Counted from the stretch's first letter, positions 10,790 to 22,935 are shown. The stretch is DNA of 64,000 nt from Diogma glabrata (GCA_963693315.1 OY856186.1:97434556-97498555), one strand, 5' to 3'. The notes: generated from the sequence alone by a model not told the origin. Numbers and translations are program-made.

Positions 10790-12400
10790 CTACAACAAAT
10801 GATCGACCACTATCTTATGTTTTAAAAATGAAGACGAGTTAATTTCCATCACACCATCTATGTTTTTAAGAGATAGATCGTATTCAACAGTAATTAATTT
10901 AGATTTTAGATCATGTGGAAAAATACGAGTTTGAAAAGAGATATCAATATTATTGCAAGTTTTAGAAGTAATCCATGTCTCCAAACAGTGTCATATGCAG
11001 CAGACAAATCTACAAACGCTATCCCAGTTTTCAATTTCTTCTGAAACCCAGCTTCAATATAACAAGACAAAGCCAAAACTTAATCAGTACAACCCCTGTT
11101 TTTTCTAAAACCAGCTTGAGTTTTAGGAATTTTTTCATCTATGATTGGTTCAATACGATGTAAAATCATCCTTTCAAATAGTTTAAACAATGTACTCAAC
11201 AAGGAGATAGGTCTAAAGTGAGAAACACCAGACCCATTCTTTCCAGGTTTTACTCAGCTAAGACTTTCGATTTTTTAAATAAAGATGGTAGTTGAGCTGA
11301 ATTCAAGATTTTGTTAAAGAGTTCCAGAATTCAATTCTTAGTTCTTGGGCCGAAATGTGATATAAGTTCTGGATAAATACCATCTAGTCCTGCAGCCTTA
11401 CCCATTTTAATGCATTTAATTGCTTCCTCAAGCTCAGACAGTGTAAAAATTGAGGAAAGAGAAGGATCTGCAGTTAATCGTTGTTTTTCAATTTTAAGTT
11501 TTCTTCGTACTTCTTTGTATTTATCCGATGGAACTTGCACTTTAGTAACATTAACCAAACGAGAATATTTGCAGTAATATTTCTATTTGATGAGGAAGTT
11601 GGAGATGAAGCTTCATTACCTAGTTTACGAAGTGCCTTACGACTAGACTTCTTGAAACTCGTCCTACCTTATCACGCCCAGTTTTACGTCTATGTAAATC
11701 AAGTTCATCAAGAAGTTCAGTGGCTACATGCGAATCGTTAGTTCTATTATATTGTTTATACAGTTTGTTACATGTTTTATTCCAACCTAGAACATATTGT
11801 TTTCTAAAACCTCTTGAAATATTCTTTTTGGCAGAACTATTGATAGCACCCCAACAAACTGCTGATAATCAGCTTGATTGCATGGAATAAATTGTACAAT
11901 CTTTAGAAAACTGTTCCCAATTTGCTAATCCAAAATTCCATCTAGGTTTTTCTATAGATGGTGAAATTGGGATCATTAAAGCATATTCAAATGTTATTGG
12001 ACGACGTTGACTGTGGGGAAACGATGGAAGAATAATTCTTTTGTTGGATGTACAAGCAGCGTTCCTAGATATAATGGTCAAATCTGGATTAGTTTCTGTG
12101 TTCCATCTTGCAGATTTGAAAGTACTTCGGTCTTTTGGGCTATAAATCAGTTGCATATCGTTAAGGGACATCCATTTTTGTATAGCATTACCATGATTGT
12201 TATTGTGATCATATCCCCAGCATTGGTTGTGACTATTAAAATCTTCACTCCAGATAATTGGTTAAATATCAACTGGTAACGGAACCGTAGGCCAAACTTG
12301 ATTAAGTGGTTTATAAACATTACCGATTAAAGTTCCTTCTAAGTCAATCACTATTATCTCCACATCATTAGAAGCAGACTAACAAACAGTTTTATATTTG
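10790..12400 (-). pseudogene. Non-LTR retrotransposon ORF2, decayed (EN to RT)
   Basis: Minus strand. From 12380 downward there is endonuclease-like sequence (NVYKPLNQVWPTVP, then WSEDFNSHNQCWGYDHNN, the GDFN-HH block of APE endonucleases), then a segment at 12171-11869 with STFKSARWNTETNPDLTIIS. Next comes MGKAAGLDGIYPELISHF at 11440-11350, the start of the RT domain (G-A-G-DGI-PE), then ISLLSTLFKLFERMI and TQAGFRKNRGCTDQ near 11200-11050. Multiple frameshifts and stops. The catalytic YADD region is not present; it breaks off near 10790. Jockey/CR1-type affinity is likely. Confidence 0.75.
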
Positions 12401-12615
12401 TATGATGTTTCGATGGAACAACTTATTTTACATTTATATGATGTTTCGATGGAACAACTTATCGACGAAATGAATTTTCGGTGATATGATATTTCGATCT
12501 AATGATTTTTCAATTTCAAAACCATTTGATGATATAAAATTCGGTGGTTTGAACTTTCGGTCTACTGATTTTTGGCTTTATAACTCGATTTGATGGTTTG
12601 ATTTTTCGATGCTAT
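12372..12615. repeat. Degenerate TATGATGTTTCGAT repeats
   Basis: Variants of TTTATATGATGTTTCGATGG recur about every 20-45 bases (12400, 12434, 12485, 12585), mixed with CGAAAATTC-like units. Function unknown. Confidence 0.5.
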
Positions 12616-13869
12616 GATGCGGACCCGAAAAATTGCATTTAAAGTTGAACAAAAACGGCGGATACTTTTTGTATAACCTAATATTTGCATTGTACTTTTT
12701 TCTTAACTCTTTAGTCAAAATTATCGATAGTAAAAAAAGAAAGGATTAGCCAAATAGTAGAACTGTTGAACTATAATGCCTTGAAAAGATGGCTTCACTA
12801 GGGTGGCGAAAGTAAAATCAAGTGATTGAGAGTTCATTAGGGCGATTCAAAGAGTGATCCAGTTGAAGGTACTGCCGGATTAAGGCCAGTAAACAGAAGC
12901 TGCTATTCGCACAAGAAGCGAAGAGCAGTCATTAAACCGGATTTCTAAAATAATCATAGTTTTCTATTCTAATTTAATAAACAAATTAAATGTGGGAGAA
13001 TGTTAAAAATTCAGTAGTAAAATGCCTGTAATTGTTTGAGTAGTAACCTGTAATGTTTCGTTCTCCTGTTAATGTTAATCATGTTTTTATTGAGTTGCTA
13101 AATAGAATTTTTTCTGTATCAATCTTTCTTTGAATTTCAAAACATTTATTAAAAATAAATATTTTTTAATTGTTTTTTCCATGTAATATAGTTTTTTCTT
13201 TCTATTATTTTTTTTCTTACCAAATTACCAACTTTTTTATTCTTGTAATTTTTTGGGAGTTTTACTTTTTGAGGAACTTTGCTTTTTCATTACATCCGGA
13301 ATGTTCTTTAAAACAAAATAACAAATAATGTTTGTTTGTACCTTTATGTTATTTTCCTAGAAAAAGAGAAAATTTTCCTAGTAATACGGCAACAAATACA
13401 ATTTTTTTTGTTTGTCCTAACGGGAAACCAAGTATTTGTTTCGTAATCATTCTTTTGATGATGATTATGAATTTGCTTTCTTAATTTTGTATAGGGTGTT
13501 TCCTTGATGTTGAATTGGATGGAATTGTATGTTGTATTTCGTTACGGTTTTGTTATAATATATTTACTTTTAAATAATCAATTTCTGCATAACAAAAACG
13601 AACACTTAGCTTACTCATTACACGAACCGACTGAATATTGATAAAAACTCAATCTTGTTCCACTCGTCGATGTTACACCAAAAATTAATTAATGCAAAAA
13701 TCAAAACTCGAAATAAATAAATTTTTGTTCAATTATATATAATATATTCAATATTTAATTTATATAAAAATAAAAAATAAACTTCACTTCTTCTCGGTAC
13801 GTTTGCGATCAATTATCGTTAATAAAATTTATACATGTGTTTTTTGGATTTTAATTATCAATTTATTTA
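12616..13869. other. Non-coding stretch with a possible LTR start
   Basis: No gene recognised. GTGGGAGAA at 12992-13000 followed by TGTTAAAAATTC could be a polypurine tract and LTR start of a decayed LTR element, but no matching LTR or pol was found in the window. The rest is AT-rich. Confidence 0.3.
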
Positions 13870-15600
13870 ACATTTTATTATTATTTTATTTATTATTTAT
13901 TTATTTATATCTTTTCATATAGCCTTATAATTACAACATATTAAATTACAATTTTGTAACAATTTTAAATCTAGAGCAAAAACAATTAACATTTAGAAAA
14001 AAATTAATATAAAATTGATTATAACATTAATAAAGAAAAAGGGAATGAAAATTAGGAAATTTCTTTGATCTAAAATGGATCAATGGCGAAATTCCCTTCA
14101 AAAATTCAAGTTACATTTATGAACATGAACTGTGTAGGGGGGCAAAAATCCATTGTAAGATTACTTTCAAGAAAAAAAAAATTTTAAATGAATATTTAAA
14201 CAACAGCAAAAAGAAAAAAAATAAATATGGATGCATATAAAAGTATTGCAAATATAAATCAAAACAAATAAGAGAAAAGGCATACCAACTGAATAAGGGA
14301 ACAGAAACAACAATAGACAACAATAATTAAAAAAAAAACATAAGAAAAGAAATGAAAATGCAGTATAACAGATATTAATATTACCAAGAAAACAAAAAAA
14401 AAAATTTACAGTAAATTAATGAGAAAAAAAAAGAATCAAAGGTAAAAAAAAAAAATCGTAACAAATAATATATAAGAATCAATGAATTTGTACAACTTTC
14501 CATATTAGCAATAAAACTGTATAAACACAAAACAAAAACAACGGAAAATTAACGAACTGCTGATAAAAGATTCTCTACTGTATTCTGATTTAACAGCCAC
14601 TTCCACAAACATTTTAAAAAAAGTTTTAAATTATTGATATTTTTAATATCAATTGGTAGCTTATTAAAAATATTAGGCCCACTAAATAAGAAAAACTTGC
14701 GAAAATGTTCACATCTTGTCAAAGGTAGTTTAAAATTTAAATTTCTCAATCTTGGTCCTAATCTTTCCATACTCCTATTACCACTCCGAATAAAAAATAA
14801 TTTAAGACATTTAAAAATATATAAATATCGCAAAGGCAATATTTTCAATTGTATGAACAATGGCAAAGATCTTTCCAGTCTAATTTTTCTTAAAATTATC
14901 CTAATACTATGTTTCTGGGCAATAATAGCGTGGTATAATGTAGACTTGTACATTCCTCCCCAACAAGTAATTCCGTATTGAATTTTAGGTTGAATCATTC
15001 CAAAATAAAACATTCTTAACACACTTTTCGGTAATAAAGCACGCAACAAATCTAATTTTCTGTTAACATTTATTATATATTTGTAGAGATTATTCAAATG
15101 ACAATTAAAATTCAATCGAGAGTCAAACCAAACACCAAGGTATTTGAAAGTATCAACATTTTGCAATAAGATGCAGCTATTTGAACACATTGAAAAAATA
15201 GGACAATTAATACTAAAAATATAATTAAAGCAGGATGAACAATGATATACAATGTCAAAATTCGGAATTAAGCCACTGAGTTTAAAAAACATAGTTTTTG
15301 TTTTTGAACTTAACACCATATAATGTACATCAAACCACCGACGAATCAAAAGTAAATCACTATTCATGTCTTCAGCAATATCTCTAAATGAATTACCATT
15401 ATAACAAATACCAATATCATCAGCAAAAGCTATCATACTCTCCTTGATAAGTAAAGAAAAGATAGAATTAATGTAAACTAGAAACAACACTGGGCCAAGA
15501 ACAGAGCCTTGTGGAACACCTGATTTCAGTGGCTGTTTCTCACTTAATGTGTTTTCAATTTTAACTATTTTTAAAAACTATGTAAAGTTTACAATTTTAT
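13870..15600 (-). mobile_element. 5'-truncated LINE (CR1/L2-like group)
   Basis: Minus-strand element holding the carboxyl half of ORF2 (14549-15577), about 650 bp of AT-rich 3' UTR and a simple-repeat tail made of TAAATAAATAAATAATAAAT-like sequence near 13880-13915. The RT amino half is missing, consistent with incomplete reverse transcription. A target duplication was not identified. Confidence 0.7.
14549..15577 (-). CDS. LINE ORF2 carboxyl half (partial RT), open frame
   Basis: Open from a stop near 15580 to 14549, about 342 codons, with no natural start since the 5' part is lost. It begins with the RT motif SGVPQGSVLGPVLFLVYIN (about 15525-15470) and has the catalytic block AFADDIGICY (about 15430-15405), so the YADD-type motif reads FADD. 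Next come KTKTMFFKLSG, TFKYLGVWFDSRLNFNCH (RT thumb start) and a carboxyl domain ending FSGPNIFNKLPIDIKNIN, the W/F-N-LP pattern seen in CR1/L2-like ORF2 ends. No frameshift noticed. It is a dead-on-arrival fragment although open; expression is not expected. Confidence 0.8.
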   Translation of the reverse strand, partial: FLKIVKIENTLSEKQPLKSGVPQGSVLGPVLFLVYINSIFSLLIKESMIAFADDIGICYNGNSFRDIAEDMNSDLLLIRRWFDVHYMVLSSKTKTMFFKLSGLIPNFDIVYHCSSCFNYIFSINCPIFSMCSNSCILLQNVDTFKYLGVWFDSRLNFNCHLNNLYKYIINVNRKLDLLRALLPKSVLRMFYFGMIQPKIQYGITCWGGMYKSTLYHAIIAQKHSIRIILRKIRLERSLPLFIQLKILPLRYLYIFKCLKLFFIRSGNRSMERLGPRLRNLNFKLPLTRCEHFRKFFLFSGPNIFNKLPIDIKNINNLKLFLKCLWKWLLNQNTVENLLSAVR

Positions 15601-15734
15601 TTTATTCTAGTAATAACAAATTAAAATTTTTAATATCAGTCTTATAAGTAAGAGTAAAATTTTAATTTTTTTTTGATTTCACACCTTTGACTTCAATATT
15701 ATTTTTATTTTCTTTCATTCCATATGCAGAAAAA

Positions 15735-15830
15735 GCAAATTAGTACTTTTTCGTCAGCCGTTTTATTTATTTTAATAACAAGTATTATTATTGAAATAAA
15801 TAAAACGGCTGACGAAAAAGTACTAATTGC
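15735..15830. repeat. 96 bp near-perfect palindrome
   Basis: Arms AATTAGTACTTTTTCGTCAG plus CCGTTTTATTTATTT and their exact complement (15738-15773 and 15792-15828) with an AT loop of under 20 bp. Isolated; no second copy seen in the window. Could be a tiny foldback element or an excision scar. Confidence 0.85.
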
Positions 15831-16374
15831 TATAATTATTTAGAAATATCGTTTATTTTTGTTTTTAATAGTAATACGAATCAAATTTGACGGATCAAAT
15901 TTTAAGTAAAAATTAATCTTGTGATTATTAAAAGAATTTTTTATTGGGAATGTAATATTTTTTTTATGTTACTAGCTCTGAAAGAACGAAGTAAAGGAAT
16001 GCAATAAGGAATAAAGAGCGTTTCAAGCTCTGATAAAACCATTGTAATTCCGTTGTGTTTAAACTTAATATATAAACTTGATGTGTAACAGCGTTACCTC
16101 AATTTAAGTATTACCAGTGAGATTCTAAAATCACAACAGAAGTACATTAAGTTTTACGAAAGAAAGAAAATCAAATTTTCGAAAAATCCTTAGGTTTTAA
16201 TTCTTGAATTAATAAAAATAATTTCTTTTGAATTTTACACATAAACTATATTTACATTTATTTTTATTATTTTAACATTTTTAAGTTTAATTTCATAACA
16301 TTACTATTAAAACGAGAAAAAATTAAAACAAAACATTTTGAATTAGTATTTTTATGTGCAGATAATATTTCCTC
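15831..16374. other. Non-coding flank of the DNA polymerase pseudogene
   Basis: AT-rich, no gene recognised. It would be the 3' flank of the Polinton-type polymerase; no Polinton terminal repeat could be identified. Confidence 0.4.
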
Positions 16375-17490
16375 TTAAAATAGAAATCCAAATGGGATTG
16401 TTTTATATTCGTCAAGACAAATTCTCTTGTTATATGAACATCCAAATTTCTTAATTTTAGGCTGCGAAACTACCTCTAACATTTTTCGTCTCTTAATTTT
16501 GTTTTTGTCACAGACCGGAGGAAAGCCTTCATCACTTAAATTGTCAACAATGCTCTTTAAAGTGTAAAAACTCAAAGATTTTCGCGTTTCAACATTTAGA
16601 GTTATCCCATTAAACTTGCCTGTCTCATAGTATTCTTCTTTATCAGGATTGAACGCAATATACTCATAGCTCTTGGGACCTGTGCTAACGAATTCAGTAA
16701 TATAGGTATTTTGTCCGTATCCTGATAATTTATTGGTTAAATCACCTATAAAATTACCGGTTTTTAATACTCCTTCATTAGACACATCTTCTATGAAAAT
16801 AATAGAATCGGTATCACAATAGAGAAGTTTGCCTTGAACTTTTGCTAACTCTTTGTAAAGTTTAATTCGAGCATTCGCCGTAGTGAACGCTGCTACGATT
16901 GTAGAAACCTGTTTAAGTGGTATTCCAAAATCGCTAATTGGATGTTTCCACTTCACCCAAAGAACATTTTCTACTGGTAAAATGTCAGTAATTTCAACAC
17001 CGGGGGATGAGATTAATGTGTACAATTCTGCAACTGTATGAATGATGGCCGTTTGATTCTTTTCGTTAGTTTGTCCCAATTTACTCCAAAGAGCATTCAA
17101 AAGGAGTTTACTACAACTGTTTTGTGGTGGATTATTTTCAATTGCTTTTAGATCCAAATGAATCCCTTCATGCTCAAAAAACTCTTTAATAAAGTTTTCC
17201 TTTTCGAATTGTGTGGACACATTTGGGGGCCAATCACTTGCTTCTTGTTTCAATCTAAGAAAACAATTTATATATTCGGTGAACACGCCACAACTCTTTT
17301 TATCTCTATTATATTGAGCTACCTCATATTGCCAAACTTCATAAATTTCTGCAATCTTGTAACCATTGTTTATTGCAAATTTGACTTCATCCAACACCCA
17401 AGTACCGTGTAACATTCGCTCAGATTCCTTGTGTGAACAATGGGTAGAAACATTTTCAGTTTGACCACATGTTCGACATAAAGCAAATAG
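16375..17490 (-). pseudogene. Polinton-type DNA polymerase B, carboxyl part
   Basis: Final piece, ending at a stop at 16375. It starts CRTCGQTENVSTHCSHKESE (about 17470), then HGTWVLDEVKFAI, the block between motifs A and B. The motif B area reads LLNALWSKLGQ, where N-S-LW-GK-GQ is usual. Motif C is intact, LLYCDTDSIIF (about 16810). The end, ICLDEYKTIPFGF, is the family's normal terminus. All three pieces span 4.38 kb (about 1,460 codons), long for Polinton polymerases, which are usually about 1,100-1,300. No integrase, packaging ATPase or capsid gene was seen nearby, so this is an isolated polymerase fragment. Confidence 0.87.
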
Positions 17491-18905
17491 AAGTTTATTG
17501 TTAATTTTAATTGGAAGAATTGGAATTAATAATTTTTTGGGGAGGTAACACTAAACACTTGATAAAACCATCTATATTAAAGATATCAAGGTTCTTACAC
17601 TCCCCTCGGCGAAAGACTTTTGGATGATAAATGGGGTTTTTACCATACTTGTTTACATACGGGTACAGTGATGTAAAGGCAAAATATCTTATTTTTTCAC
17701 CCGGCTGTACTTTGCAGTACAGCTGAAATGTTTCTGTTCGGCCTTCATAAAGGGCGTCTCTAGGATCAAGGTAGGTATACTGTAATTCAGGGTCGTTATC
17801 TATAGTTGTGGATATCTCGGGGTTTTCATACAAAAAGTTCTTAAACTCACATTCCCAAATTCTTTTAATGTTATAGCCTAACGACTCTAAAACCTTCATT
17901 CTAGTCATTGTTTGGTCATATTTAGTAACGAACGATTCGCTACCATTTAGCTCAATATGTCTGACTACGTAACATTTTTTACATCCATGCCAATAGCATC
18001 CTAGAAATTCATAGACTGTATTGGTACTCCTGCAAAAACCATCAACGTAAAAATTTGTGGAAGGTAATTTTACTGCCAAAGAAATTTTTTCTGAAGTTTG
18101 TTTACTTTCATAAATTAACCATTTAAAGCCGATGCGAGATAAGTTTTTAGTGGAAACGTTGTACAAATTCATTGGAATTATTCCTAAAGTTTTTTCCGCT
18201 AAGAATTTCTTACGATAAGCTAGCATTACAGCTTGAGCTAATGTAAATGCTTGCAACAAAGGGTTTACATCTGTATTAGTTAAGAAAAAGTTCATAAATG
18301 TAATACAACCCTTACGGAGAGTCTCTACATTTTGGGAACAATATTTAATTAATTCCTTCCGATTATCGTAAGGTAAACTGAGCTGTGACTGTTCAATATA
18401 CCAGGTGTTGAATTTCTTAACATCCTTCTCGCTCATATGAGATAGTTCAAAGTATTTTCGATCGGGAATATCACCTACATAATTATAATTCTCAAGTGTA
18501 TTAAAAAAGTGAGGGTACCAACCTTTAGACAAATTTTCTAAACCAAATGCTTCAGGAAATTTTGATAGTGCCATTGGCAGAAAATTAAAGGAATCAATGA
18601 AAGTTATATAATTATCATAAGTAATTTTATGAATATTCAGCCCACCTAAAATAGGAGAAATTGGTTTGTTTCGTTTTGAAAGTTCCTCAACTATAAACCG
18701 ACTATCATACGATTTAAAATTATGGGCTATACAAAATATTTGAGAAAAGTTTTTGCGAAAGGTTTCACAGAAATCGATAAATTTTTTTACGCAGTTATCA
18801 GTCGAGTCGTTTTCAAAAACATGTTGTCTCTTAACACAAAAAGAAGGACAAGCATTTGTATCCAGTTCCAAATAACATGCATCGCAAACTGTTTGTGCAA
18901 CACAT
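17490..18905 (-). pseudogene. Polinton-type DNA polymerase B, exonuclease and pol start
   Basis: Middle piece, readable from about 18905 to 17510. Exo II reads IAHNFKSYDSRFIVEEL (about 18735-18685), a good match to the HN-x-YD pattern. Exo III reads YCSQNVETLRKGC, where the expected aspartate of YC-x-x-DV is Asn (codon at 18329-18331). A segment EFLGCYWHGCKKC is the family's conserved HGC block. The polymerase motif A region reads YFAFTSLYP, where D-x-x-SLYP is expected; the catalytic aspartate is Ala (codon 17678-17680). The frame ends by a second one-base frameshift in an A-rich run near 17530. Protein-primed replication of Polinton/Maverick elements is the family's role. Confidence 0.85.
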
Positions 18906-20754
18906 AAATTGGTGCATGCAGAAATGTTTCTTCGTTTAGGTTGGCACTCTTTTTGCCCTCCAGCTCAAAAAAAATTATACAAAAACTGGCTGGTGGATAT
19001 TTCTTGTATGTTTGTATATAACACTTATGCTCTTGTTCGACAATTAACATACAAATAGAACATTCTTTTTCCTCACAGTCATGTATTTTATATGGTCTTT
19101 TTCGATAATTTATTAATCTCAAACAAAGCTTGCAAAGTTTTAGAGTCTCACACACGTGGGGTTTGTGATTGTTATAACAATCTTCTCCGTAAAAACATCT
19201 ATTGCAGTCAGAACATGTAATTTTATTCTCTAAAATGTTACACAGCGGAGTCTGTTCACAGCTACTGCATTTTTTTGAACATATATGATAAAGTTTATTA
19301 TTGTATAGTTCTGAGCAGTGGGGACATTGATATCTAAAATTGAAAAAGCCCTTTAAATTGGTTAAAGCTACAAAATGTTGAATGTCTTCAAAATAAAACA
19401 AGTTTATTGATAAAGCATTTTGATTTCCAGAGGAAAACAATATTTCTTTAGGATTGGTTTTATCGCAGTAAACAGTAATTTTATAATCATGTAGGAATTT
19501 TTGATAAGAATTTACTTGAAGTAGTGTGGAACCAAAATGTGTATTAATCTCAACTTTTGCATTCTTCATTAGAGTACCGACATCCCGCAAAAGAAGCTGC
19601 GTATTTCTTTTGTATAAGCTAAGAATTGTAGTATCATTATCCGCAAAACATTTTCCTACTAAAATAGCTATGGGAAGACAATATAAATTAGATTCATCAA
19701 GTTCAATATGGAAAAGGGACTTAGTTTTCATTTTTAAGAGAGTTTGGGAAGGAATGTGTCGAATAGAATGACGGCCCTTACCTGAAGGAATATGCAAAAG
19801 AATCGATGATATTTGCAAAACATCAGTTAATAAAAAATTAGTATTGGATTGAGAGACAGACTCCAGTATGCTCGAAATAGTTTCATTTTGTAATTTTGAA
19901 ACATCCGTTAAACTTATCCCAATTGGATTTGCAGTGTCAAAATTTGGCAATGAAATTTTAAAACAAATTTTAGAATTGGCAGGTGCCCACCTGCGTATAA
20001 AAGAGGCCAATTCTGCAAAAGCCATTTCTAAACAATTTATAAGTTCAACTGTGGATTTAACAACATTTTTAAATTGAAATGAAGTATCGGTTGTCGTTAT
20101 TTTAAATTTATGGTTAAAACTAGTTATTTGACTAATTATATTTATATAATTATACCTTTTTGATATTTCCTCTAGATGCGTCTGTTGATTCTTCTGCAAT
20201 GCGTTTGTTGGTATTGGTTGGTTCTCTTGTTGTTGTTGTTGTACCTGATTTCGCTGTTGTAGTGCTAATATGTCCAACGGTGTTGTAATCTCTGGTTCTT
20301 CTTGTTTTATTGGTGTTATTATCCAATCCATTGGTGAATTTATTGGTTCGTCTTGGTCTTGTTGTTGCTGCAGATTTTGTATATTTATTGGAATATTTTC
20401 TTTAATGGCTACATTTTCGGGAGGTTGATGGTTTTCAGAGTGATTATGTTGAACAATTCCACTCCCGGACTGTTCTACAGCATTATTATTGCTAGCTCCA
20501 GCGCTATTGTAAAGCCAGCCAATTAGCTTGATTATATCTTTGTTGTATACCTGGTGACAAATTTGATGTAAATCATCTCTAACTTCTTTATCGTTTAGAG
20601 TGAAGTTTTCACTTGCAAGTTTTTTTGATATACATTGCAACAGGGATTCTTTGACATTCCTGTCACTCGTAACTTTACAAATTTTCACCAATTCTTTGAT
20701 AGTAATCTTGGTCACTTCTAATGAAATGTAATCATTCATATTTATTTTTTTCAC
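18787..20754 (-). pseudogene. Polinton-type DNA polymerase B, amino-terminal part
   Basis: Open frame of about 620 useful codons with an ATG at 20754. Residues 1-100 are helix-like; 100-210 are rich in Q and N (LQQQQDQDE and similar); 210-480 are a globular region of unknown function. Residues about 490-600 hold many Cys/His pairs (CPHC, CSKKCSSC, CSDCNRC, CKLC, CSIC), a zinc-binding region found ahead of the exonuclease domain in some large protein-primed family B polymerases. The Exo I position reads FFELEG, where DxE is expected. A one-base frameshift near 18906 ends the useful frame; the next piece continues it. Part of one gene with the following two entries. Confidence 0.75.
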
Positions 20755-21352
20755 CTGATTCTATTACTTAGCTAGTTCAAATGTTAACTAAAATGCTAAA
20801 AAATACATCAATACATCACTCCCTATGCAAGTAAATGTAGAAATAAAGAAAAGAAAATTGGAAAATTAAACCGTCAACTTTTACTTTTAAAAACATGAAA
20901 AACTAAGAACACACTTCATATACAAAATTGTGTAAATAATTGCGATTGTTATGTACTAAAATCATAATCAGAAAAACTCATTCACGCTGACATTTTTCCA
21001 TTCAGTCAATAATCCCATGCAAGTGAATGCAGAAACAAAACCTGTAGTTATAAGCCTGATTATTGGACACCATATGCAAAAAACAATGAACCTGCAGAGA
21101 TGTATTATTTATGATTTTAAAGACTTTACAGTGTAAATAGAATAAAAATATAACAACATGAAAATAACTATTATTACATATATGTATAAAGTTTACGATT
21201 GCTTTGTACGAAAAATACAAACAGGCTTGTTGCTAAAGAAGGTAAATCGTATGATTTTACTTACAATTAAAACCCCCGATATTGTAAGCCTGTTTGTTTT
21301 TTATAGCACTAAAATTCAAAATAAAAAAATTTAATAGTATTTTAATCTATCA
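20755..21352. other. Non-coding stretch with short direct repeats
   Basis: No gene. ATGCAAGTAAATGTAGAAA (20824) and ATGCAAGTGAATGCAGAAA (21017) are direct repeats 193 bp apart. The segment 21110-21190 (GTGTAAATAGAATAAAAATA) recurs near 35582. CCCCGATATTGTAAGCCTGT (21273) resembles 43491. These look like ends of one or more dispersed elements. Confidence 0.45.
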
Positions 21353-21455
21353 GTGTGTAATGAAATAGTTTATTCTCAAGCAAAAGTTTAAAATTTGAGC
21401 GAGGCACGAGCGAAAATTTTAAATTTGCGAGAGAATAAAATTCATGACACACGAA
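21353..21455. repeat. Hairpin with GAGCGAGGCACGAGCG loop
   Basis: Arms GTGTGTAATGAAATAGTTTA and its imperfect complement near 21430-21455 flank AAAATTTGAGCGAGGCACGA-GCGAAAATTTT. One of three such AT-armed, GC-looped hairpins in the window. Confidence 0.6.
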
Positions 21456-22930
21456 TTGATTACACTACTTTATTCTCTGACAAAGAATTGTGTATTATAT
21501 AAAATAAAAACATTTTCTTCAAATAAAACAATAAATCTTTATTGTTTTAATTGATAAATCAAATTAATTCGGTCTGATAGACCTAAGTATTACATTCATG
21601 AGCCAAAAGTGAAATTCTTACCCCCACTTTTTTTGGCATTTCTCGACGTTTTAGGACCTACTGATTGTAAAAAAGCAAAAAAAAATGTATGTCTAACGTC
21701 CGTCCGGCCGGCCGTCATTACCTACGCTGCGGGGAAAACCGCTGGAGGGATTTCAAACATTTTTTTTTCTAAAAATAGGTATACTCAAGCGACAGGTCCG
21801 AAAGGACGCTGTGTTCGATAACTGTACCGAAAGTGTGTCAAAAAAATCATTATGTGTGTCAAAAATAGCAAATTTTCATATTTTTGGCTTAAAAAACGTT
21901 TATTTTAAGTGATTACGAGTAGGAACTTTAAATTTGGAGAAATCTTGAGGGTCGGGATTGGTATGTGAGATCAAAAACTAGATTATTGCATTATAAGTTT
22001 GTCAAAAAAATGTTGTCAAGTGTGTCAAAAGAAAGATTTTTATTTATTTTTTTACCTAATTTTTTGGAAAAAAAAATAAAATTAATTATTTGTTTCAAAT
22101 GAAATTTTATTATTATTATAGAGAATTATGGCATTATAAGTTTGTCAAAAAAAGTTGTCAAGTGTGTCAAAAGTGGTCAAGTGTGTCAAAAAAATGTAGC
22201 TGTTTTTATGACGTAAATGTAATTGAAAATAAAATTGGACATGGAAATTTTTGAATTTGTTATAGTTTTTGAAATATTTTTGGAATTTTGAAAAAAGTTT
22301 CAATTTTTGATTTTGTAATAATTTTTGGAATATTTTTAGAATTATGAAAAAAGTTTGATTTTATTTAATTTTTACAATACTTTTGGAGTTGTGAAAGAAA
22401 TATGAATTTGTGATTAATATTTTCTCGAAACGCTAAATGGAGAGGTTTTTGAGTAGTTTGCTGAGTGTTTCATCTTTTCACTAAATTATGTTAATTTATG
22501 ATCTGTTATAATTTTCCGGCCACGTATTGATGTTTCGTGTTAGTTTTGTAATACGATAAGAAAGGTTTAAGAGATAAGAAAATATTTGAGATAAGAGATA
22601 AGAAAATATTTGAGATAAGAGATAAGAAAATATTTGTACTTTAACAAAGAGTTTTGTTTGATATACATCGCTGCCCAAAACTAAAAACCATGTCCTCATA
22701 AATGTTTTTTGCCGAAAACTATATTAAAATCCTTAACCCAGACCGAAGTCTTGGTATCTCAGAGCTGTGAGATTTCAGCCCCTCCACATTTTACAATTGA
22801 ATTAATGGTCGTTGGGGAAATAGATGAAAATTTGGAAGGAAATAACATACCACTTTTTATGTGAATCGGGACCATCTCAAATAATTGAATGTCGGACTTC
22901 AAATTGACAACTTTATCACTCGAACTGATT
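21456..22930. other. Non-coding stretch with short repeats
   Basis: No gene. From 21832 to 22200 the motif GTGTGTCAAAA or GTTTGTCAAAA recurs at least seven times. A GC-rich patch at 21690-21750 contains CGTCCGTCCGGCCGGCCG. Three copies of a 24 bp unit, AAGAGATAAGAAAATATTTG plus AGAT, are at 22569-22636. Confidence 0.5.
22569..22636. repeat. 24 bp tandem repeat, about 2.8 units
   Basis: Units start at 22569, 22593 and 22617 and are identical where complete; the third is cut short. Simple slippage repeat. Confidence 0.85.
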
Positions 22931-22935
22931 ATTAT

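Noticed and set aside
12992..13700. Copia-like 3' LTR beginning TGTTAAAAATTC
   Set aside because: A purine-rich run precedes it, but no second LTR, no clear end and no pol was found.
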